Shown: positions 60,141-64,000 of the stretch, piece after piece | Layout: every line of letters begins with the position of its first letter | Numbering within the stretch: position 1 is the first letter of the stretch | Assembly: GCF_900116375.1 (NCBI RefSeq) | Contig: NZ_UETB01000009.1 | Span: 62,001 to 126,000 of the forward strand | Direction of reading: 5' to 3' | Source of the DNA: Georgenia satyanarayanai | GTDB taxonomy: Bacteria; Actinomycetota; Actinomycetes; Actinomycetales; Actinomycetaceae | DNA: 64,000 bases | The notes under the pieces: generated by a model | The model's database searches: none | The model's input: the letters and a program-made list of their open reading frames with translations, nothing else | What the model was told of the DNA's origin: nothing | Position numbers and translations under genes: made by a program

Positions 60141-60169
60141 CCGTGGAGGCTAGCCCGTACTCTCGGCTT
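60141..60169. promoter_or_regulatory. 29-bp divergent leaderless promoter pair
   Basis: The whole space between the two start codons holds a minus-strand TAGCCT (60152-60147, 6 nt before the UbiA GTG) and a plus-strand TACTCT (60158-60163, 6 nt before the PKS GTG). The -35 elements must lie inside the opposing coding sequences. The two genes are therefore likely to be regulated together or to compete. Confidence 0.65.
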
Positions 60170-61225
60170 GTGACTGAGCTGCTCGCCGTCGAGCCGGTGC
60201 TGCCCGAGTACCGCTACTCGCAGGGCGAGCTCACCGACGCGCTCGTCGACATCATCGGGCTGGACCCCCGCGGGGAGCGGCTCATCCGCCGCATCCACGC
60301 GGGCTGCGGCGTCGACGGCCGCCACGTGGCCCTGCCCCTCGAGCAGTACGCCGAGCTCCTCGACTTCGGCCAGACCAATGACGCCTTCATCGCCGCGGCC
60401 GTCGACCTCGGCGCGCAGGCACTGACGCGGGCCCTCGACTCCGCGGGACTCGCGCCCGAGGACCTCGACCTCATCGTGTCCACGACCATCACCGGGCTCG
60501 CGGTGCCGTCGCTCGAGGCGCGTATCGCCGAGAGGGTCGGGCTGCGGCGGGACGTCGTGCGGCTGCCGATCGTCGGTCTCGGCTGCATGGCCGGTGCCGC
60601 GGGGACCGCGCGGCTGCACGACCTGCTGGCCGGGCGTCCCGGTGCCGTCGGCGCGCTCGTCAGCGTCGAGCTGTGCTCGCTCACCGTCCAGCGGGGCGAC
60701 GCGTCCGGTGCGAACCTCGTCGCGAGCGGCCTGTTCGGCGACGGCGCCGGCGCGGTCGTCGCCACCTCCGCCGGAGCGACGGAGACACCGCTCCCGCGCG
60801 TCGTGGCCGCCGCGAGCCGGCTCTACCCCGGCACGCAGGGCGTCATGGGCTGGGACGTGCGCGCCACGGGACTGCGGATCGTCCTCGGCGCCGAGGTCCC
60901 CGACCTCGTCCGCGACAACGTCGGGGCCGACGTCGTCGCCTTCCTCGCCGAGCACGGGCTCACCGTCGCGGACATCGGCTGGTGGGTGTGCCACCCGGGC
61001 GGTCCGAAGGTCATCGACGCGCTCGCCGAGACCCTCGGCCTGCCGCTGGAGGCGCTCGCGCTGACGACGGAGTCGCTGCGCACCGTCGGCAACCTCTCCT
61101 CCGCGTCGGTGCTCCACATCCTGCGGGCGGCGCTGGACGCCGGTCCCGCCCCCGGCAGCCACGGACTCATGATGGCGATGGGCCCGGGGTTCAGTCTCGA
61201 GATGGTGCTCCTGGAGGCCCGATGA
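60170..61225 (+). CDS. type III polyketide synthase
   Basis: A 351-residue chalcone-synthase-like enzyme. The catalytic triad is C139 (GLGCMAGA), H275 (VCHPGGPK) and N308 (VGNLSSAS), and GPGFSLE-like ending MAMGPGFSLEM is typical. It condenses malonyl-CoA units on an acyl starter; with the downstream methyltransferase and flavoprotein the likely products are alkylresorcinols or alkylquinone-type phenolic lipids, as in srsA of Streptomyces griseus. The GTG at 60170 is fixed by TACTCT 6 nt upstream. ATGA overlap with the next gene. Confidence 0.93.
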   Translation: MTELLAVEPVLPEYRYSQGELTDALVDIIGLDPRGERLIRRIHAGCGVDGRHVALPLEQYAELLDFGQTNDAFIAAAVDLGAQALTRALDSAGLAPEDLDLIVSTTITGLAVPSLEARIAERVGLRRDVVRLPIVGLGCMAGAAGTARLHDLLAGRPGAVGALVSVELCSLTVQRGDASGANLVASGLFGDGAGAVVATSAGATETPLPRVVAAASRLYPGTQGVMGWDVRATGLRIVLGAEVPDLVRDNVGADVVAFLAEHGLTVADIGWWVCHPGGPKVIDALAETLGLPLEALALTTESLRTVGNLSSASVLHILRAALDAGPAPGSHGLMMAMGPGFSLEMVLLEAR

Positions 61226-61758
61226 CGTCGCAGGTCCTGTTCACGGTGCTCATCGGCGCGGTCGGTCTCGAGCGGCTCGCCGAGCTCGTCGTCGCCAAGC
61301 GCAACGCCCGCTGGGCCTTCGCCCGCGGCGGGAAGGAGAGCGGCGCGGGGCACTACCCGGTCATGGTCGTGCTCCACACCGGGCTGCTCGTCGGCTGCCT
61401 CGTCGAGGTGTGGGCCGCCGACCGGCCGTTCGTGCCGGCGGTCGGGTGGGTCATGCTCGTGCTCGCCCTGGGTTCCCAGGCGCTGCGCTGGTGGTGCATC
61501 ACGACGCTCGGGCCGCGGTGGAACACCCGGGTCATCGTCGTGCCGGACCTCCCGCTCGTGGCCCGCGGGCCCTACCGGCACCGGTGGCTGCGGCACCCCA
61601 ACTACGTCGCCGTCGTCGTCGAGGGCTTCGCGCTGCCGCTCGTCCACCACGCGTGGGTGACGGCGCTCGTCTTCACCCTGGCCAACGCGGCGCTGCTCAC
61701 GGTGCGGATCCGCACCGAGAACCGCGCCCTGGCCGGCGCGGTCCCGGCGGGCGGCTGA
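61222..61758 (+). CDS. isoprenylcysteine carboxyl methyltransferase-family membrane methyltransferase
   Basis: A 178-residue membrane enzyme with about five helices. The ICMT signature GPYRHRWLRHPNYVAVVVEG (split GPYRHRWLRHPNY, VAVVVEG) and RIRTENRAL bind S-adenosylmethionine. In phenolic-lipid operons (SrsB) this family methylates the resorcinol hydroxyl rather than a prenyl-cysteine. ATGA links it to the PKS gene; the FAD gene starts at the base after its stop. Confidence 0.9.
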   Translation: MTSQVLFTVLIGAVGLERLAELVVAKRNARWAFARGGKESGAGHYPVMVVLHTGLLVGCLVEVWAADRPFVPAVGWVMLVLALGSQALRWWCITTLGPRWNTRVIVVPDLPLVARGPYRHRWLRHPNYVAVVVEGFALPLVHHAWVTALVFTLANAALLTVRIRTENRALAGAVPAGG

Positions 61759-62778
61759 GTGACGCCCGACCTCGTCGTCGCCGGCGGTGGTCCCGCGGGG
61801 CTGGCGACCGCCCTGCACGCCGCGGCGGCGGGGCTGTCGGTCGTCGTGCGCGAGCCGCGGGCCGGTGTCGTCGACAAGGCGTGCGGCGAGGGGGTGATGC
61901 CCGCCGGCGTGGCCCACCTCGCGGCGCTCGGCGTCCACCCGACCGGGCGCGAGATCGTCGGCATCCGGTACTGCGCCCCCGGCCGGAGCGCCGAGACCCG
62001 CTTCCGGGGGCCGGCCGGTCGGGGAGTGCGCCGCACCGAGCTGCACCGCGCGCTGCGCGAGGCGGTGCTCGACGCCGGCGTCACGATCGAGCAGGGACGG
62101 GTCCGCGAGCTGCGGAACCAGCCGGGCGGCGTCGTCGTGGACGGCGAGACGGTGGGGCACGCCGTCGTCGCCGACGGGCTGCACTCCCCGCTGCGCCGTG
62201 CCCTGGGCCTGGAGGCCCGCGCACCCGGACCGGTGCGCTACGGGCTGCGCCGCCACGTGCGCCTGGCGCCGTGGACCGACCACGTCGAGGTGCACTGGGC
62301 CGCCCACAGCGAGGCCTACGTGACGCCGGTGGCCGACGACGAGGTGGGCATCGCGGTCCTCACCTCACGGCGGGCGCCCTACGAGGAGCAGCTCGCGGAG
62401 TTCCCCGAGCTGCTCGCGCGGCTGGCCGGTGCTCAGCCCGCCTCCACCGTGCGCGGCGCCGGGCCGCTGCGGCAGGCCTCGCGACGGCGGGTGGAGGGGC
62501 GGGTCCTCCTCGTCGGGGACGCGTCCGGCTACGTCGACGCCCTCACCGGTGAAGGCATCAGCCTGGCGCTGGCCCAGGCGCAGGCGGCGGTGCGGTCCGT
62601 CGTCGCCGGCGAGCCGGCCGGCTACGAGCGGGAGTGGCGCCGCATCGTGCGTCGCCACCGCCTGCTCACCCACGCACTCCTCACGGTCGGCGCGTCCCCC
62701 GCCCGGCCGCTGCTCGTCCCGGCCGCCCAGCGGCTGCCGCGCGTCTTCGCCGCGGCCGTCAACGCCGTCGGTGGCTGA
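61759..62778 (+). CDS. FAD-dependent monooxygenase / geranylgeranyl-reductase-like protein
   Basis: A 339-residue flavoprotein. The N-terminal Rossmann motif is VVAGGGPAGLATALHAA, the second FAD motif LLVGDASGYVDALTGEGI, with the conserved CGEGVMPAGVAHL segment of the geranylgeranyl reductase/SrsC group. It may hydroxylate the alkylresorcinol ring (SrsC-like) or reduce a prenyl chain. The GTG at 61759 starts directly after the methyltransferase stop. Last gene of the three-gene operon. Confidence 0.9.
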   Translation: MTPDLVVAGGGPAGLATALHAAAAGLSVVVREPRAGVVDKACGEGVMPAGVAHLAALGVHPTGREIVGIRYCAPGRSAETRFRGPAGRGVRRTELHRALREAVLDAGVTIEQGRVRELRNQPGGVVVDGETVGHAVVADGLHSPLRRALGLEARAPGPVRYGLRRHVRLAPWTDHVEVHWAAHSEAYVTPVADDEVGIAVLTSRRAPYEEQLAEFPELLARLAGAQPASTVRGAGPLRQASRRRVEGRVLLVGDASGYVDALTGEGISLALAQAQAAVRSVVAGEPAGYEREWRRIVRRHRLLTHALLTVGASPARPLLVPAAQRLPRVFAAAVNAVGG

Positions 62779-62790
62779 CCCGTCCTGCCG

Positions 62791-62988
62791 CTACGGGCCG
62801 GTCGCGACGCCGTCGGGCGCCGTCCAGCCCGGGGCTGCGGACGTCGTCGTGCCCGGTGAGGTGGGCTCCTCGTCCCCGCCGCCCGGGAAGATCGCAACGA
62901 GCACCGCGACGAGCGCGGTGAGGATCCCCAGGGCGACCGTGACGACGAGCATCGCCTTGAGGTAGCCGCGCTCGTCGTCGCTGTCCAC
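62791..62988 (-). CDS. small single-pass membrane protein
   Basis: A 65-residue protein with a short charged N-terminus (SDDERGYLK), one membrane helix (about 12-33, LVVTVALGILTALVAVLVAIF) and a Thr/Ser/Pro/Gly tail outside. The GTG at 62988 is set by TAGTGT 7 nt upstream, so it is leaderless. It converges with the FAD gene, 12 bp between stops. No known family recognised. Confidence 0.65.
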   Translation of the reverse strand: MDSDDERGYLKAMLVVTVALGILTALVAVLVAIFPGGGDEEPTSPGTTTSAAPGWTAPDGVATGP

Positions 62989-63013
62989 GTCACCGACACT
63001 AGCCGCGCGGCCC

Positions 63014-63538
63014 TCAGGGGAGCGTGCCGAGCGGCCAGCGCTCGCCGGTGGCGCTGTCGATGAGCGCCGCCCTGGTGGCGTGCACCGCGAGCGGCAGGAC
63101 GGCGTACGCGACGTCGGCCACCACCGGCAGGTCGACGAGCCGGGCACGGGGCGTGAGGCTCACGTGCGGCAGCCAGCGGCCGGGCACGTAGTGGCGGTGC
63201 AGCTCCGCGCCCGTCGCCGTCACCGCCTCCACCACCGCCCGCTGCCGGCGGACGAGCTCGGCGGACGCCGCGGGGACGAGCCAGGCCCGGCCGCGCGGCG
63301 CGGTGGCGACAGCGGTGAGGTGGAGCGTGAGCGGACCGCCGTCGGGAAGGCCCGCGACGGCGTCCCGGACGGCGTCGACGTCGTAGCCGTGCAGCACCGC
63401 GTAGGACAGGTGCGGCAGGTGCCGGCCGTGCGTGTGGGTGGCCATGCTCGGCACGCCGGCGTCCTCGACCCGTCGCCACAGCCCCACGAGCGCGCGCTCG
63501 TCCGCCGGGTCGAGGAGCAGGCAGACAGCGAGGGCCAT
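63014..63538 (-). CDS. 2'-5' RNA ligase / 2H phosphoesterase family protein
   Basis: A 174-residue 2H-superfamily protein. The two catalytic motifs are HLSY (LPHLSYAVL, about residue 42) and HVSL (LPHVSLTPR, about 124), both of the H-x-S/T-x type. Known members hydrolyse 2',3'-cyclic phosphates or related bonds; the role here is unassigned. The ATG at 63538 leaves the first motif at the expected distance. Soluble and single-gene by context. Confidence 0.83.
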   Translation of the reverse strand: MALAVCLLLDPADERALVGLWRRVEDAGVPSMATHTHGRHLPHLSYAVLHGYDVDAVRDAVAGLPDGGPLTLHLTAVATAPRGRAWLVPAASAELVRRQRAVVEAVTATGAELHRHYVPGRWLPHVSLTPRARLVDLPVVADVAYAVLPLAVHATRAALIDSATGERWPLGTLP

Positions 63539-63598
63539 GGTCGGGCCAGGCTATCGGGGGTGCTTGTGCGGCTGCGGTGGCGGGGATAGACAGAGCCC

Positions 63599-64000
63599 AT
63601 GCCTCTCGTCTCGCGTCACCTCCTCGGTCCCGGCCCCACGAACCCCTACCCCGAGGCGACGGCGGGTCTCGCCGCGCCGCTGCTGGGCCACCTCGACCCG
63701 GGGTTCCTGCGCGTCATGGACGAGACCTGCGCGATGCTCCGCGAGGTGTGGCAGACCGACAACGCCCGCACGCTGCCACTGTCGGCCACCGGCTCGGCCG
63801 GGATGGAGGCGGCGTTCGTCAACACGGTGGGCGAGGGGGACGTCGTCGTCGTCGCGGTCAACGGGCTCTTCGGCGAGCGCATGTGCGAGGTGGCCCGCCG
63901 CTGCGGTGCCGAGGTGGTGCGCGTGGAGCACGAGTGGGGGCAGCCGGTGGACGTCGAGCGCGTCGCCGCGGCGCACCCCGCGCCCACGGTCGTCGCGATC
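63599..64000 (+). CDS. class V aminotransferase (alanine-glyoxylate/serine-pyruvate type), 3' end cut by window
   Basis: The first 134 residues of a PLP-dependent fold-type I aminotransferase. LLGPGPTNPYPE, HLDPGFLRVMDE and LSATGSAGMEAAFVN match the AGXT/SPT family, with the PLP-phosphate-binding GSAGMEA. VVVVAVNGLFGERM follows. The catalytic Lys lies beyond the window edge. Members make glycine or alanine by transamination of glyoxylate or pyruvate. The ATG at 63599 is the first start before the conserved LGPGP. Confidence 0.9.
   Translation, partial: MPLVSRHLLGPGPTNPYPEATAGLAAPLLGHLDPGFLRVMDETCAMLREVWQTDNARTLPLSATGSAGMEAAFVNTVGEGDVVVVAVNGLFGERMCEVARRCGAEVVRVEHEWGQPVDVERVAAAHPAPTVVAI

Overview
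The window is very GC-rich (low-to-mid 70s % by eye). It has densely packed, often ATGA/GTGA-overlapping genes, many GTG starts and actinobacterial marker families: a bifunctional-type Dcd, an UdgX with the KRRIH loop, a fused CopD/CtaG protein, a fused MrpA-B, LmeA-like DUF2993, and MoxR/DUF58/VWA. I read it as chromosome of a high-GC actinobacterium, probably Micrococcales near Intrasporangiaceae/Ornithinimicrobiaceae. The family placement is a guess; the phylum is secure. At least ten genes start 6-7 nt after a TAnnnT-type -10 box, which points to widespread leaderless transcription.

Layout. 1-3475: 2-oxoacid dehydrogenase E1alpha (cut by the window edge), E1beta and E2. 3495-10104 (minus strand): SpoIIE-type phosphatase, S9 prolyl-oligopeptidase-like enzyme, then a gluconate/idonate set (GntP permease, SDR, MDR dehydrogenase). 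10264-15309: coiled-coil protein, HAD phosphatase, UdgX, LmeA-like protein, CopD/CtaG. 15402-20666: MoxR-DUF58-VWA-VWA operon ending in an acidic-tailed membrane protein. 20727-25946: FAD oxidoreductase, aroD, small membrane proteins, Nudix, M50-like protein, two convergent MarR regulators.

26072-33575: a tRNA-Gly(CCC) gene used as the attachment site of a roughly 7.5 kb integrative element. The element is bounded by a perfect 47-bp direct repeat and carries tyrosine integrase, excisionase, an HUH Rep-like protein, a 1105-residue nuclease-methyltransferase fusion of the type ISP/IIL kind, and one decayed membrane-protein gene. Its right junction abuts dcd.

33643-44445: dcd, an unknown gene, a DUF3618/holin-superfamily envelope operon facing left, and a six-gene Mrp Na+/H+ antiporter operon facing right. 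44474-48954: a TPP riboswitch controlling thiBPQ. 48991-54384: P450, then a beta-phosphoglucomutase/GH65 phosphorylase pair with a YbaK-like gene, and a PNPOx-like protein. 54391-57108 (minus): an ABC importer of the ABC_sub_bind (TrpXYZ-like) class. 57234-59335: aldo-keto reductase, flavodoxin, DinB-like protein.

59337-62778: a compact type III polyketide synthase locus (PKS, ICMT-type methyltransferase, FAD monooxygenase, divergent UbiA prenyltransferase). Its content recalls the srsABC phenolic-lipid operon of Streptomyces griseus with a prenyltransferase added. The window ends with a 2H phosphoesterase and a truncated class V aminotransferase.

I see no CRISPR array, rRNA or complete transposon. 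The most notable items are the tRNA-Gly island with its helicase-less single-chain restriction-modification protein, the UbiA/type III PKS locus with two leaderless promoters inside 29 bp, UdgX, and several long intergenic palindromes.
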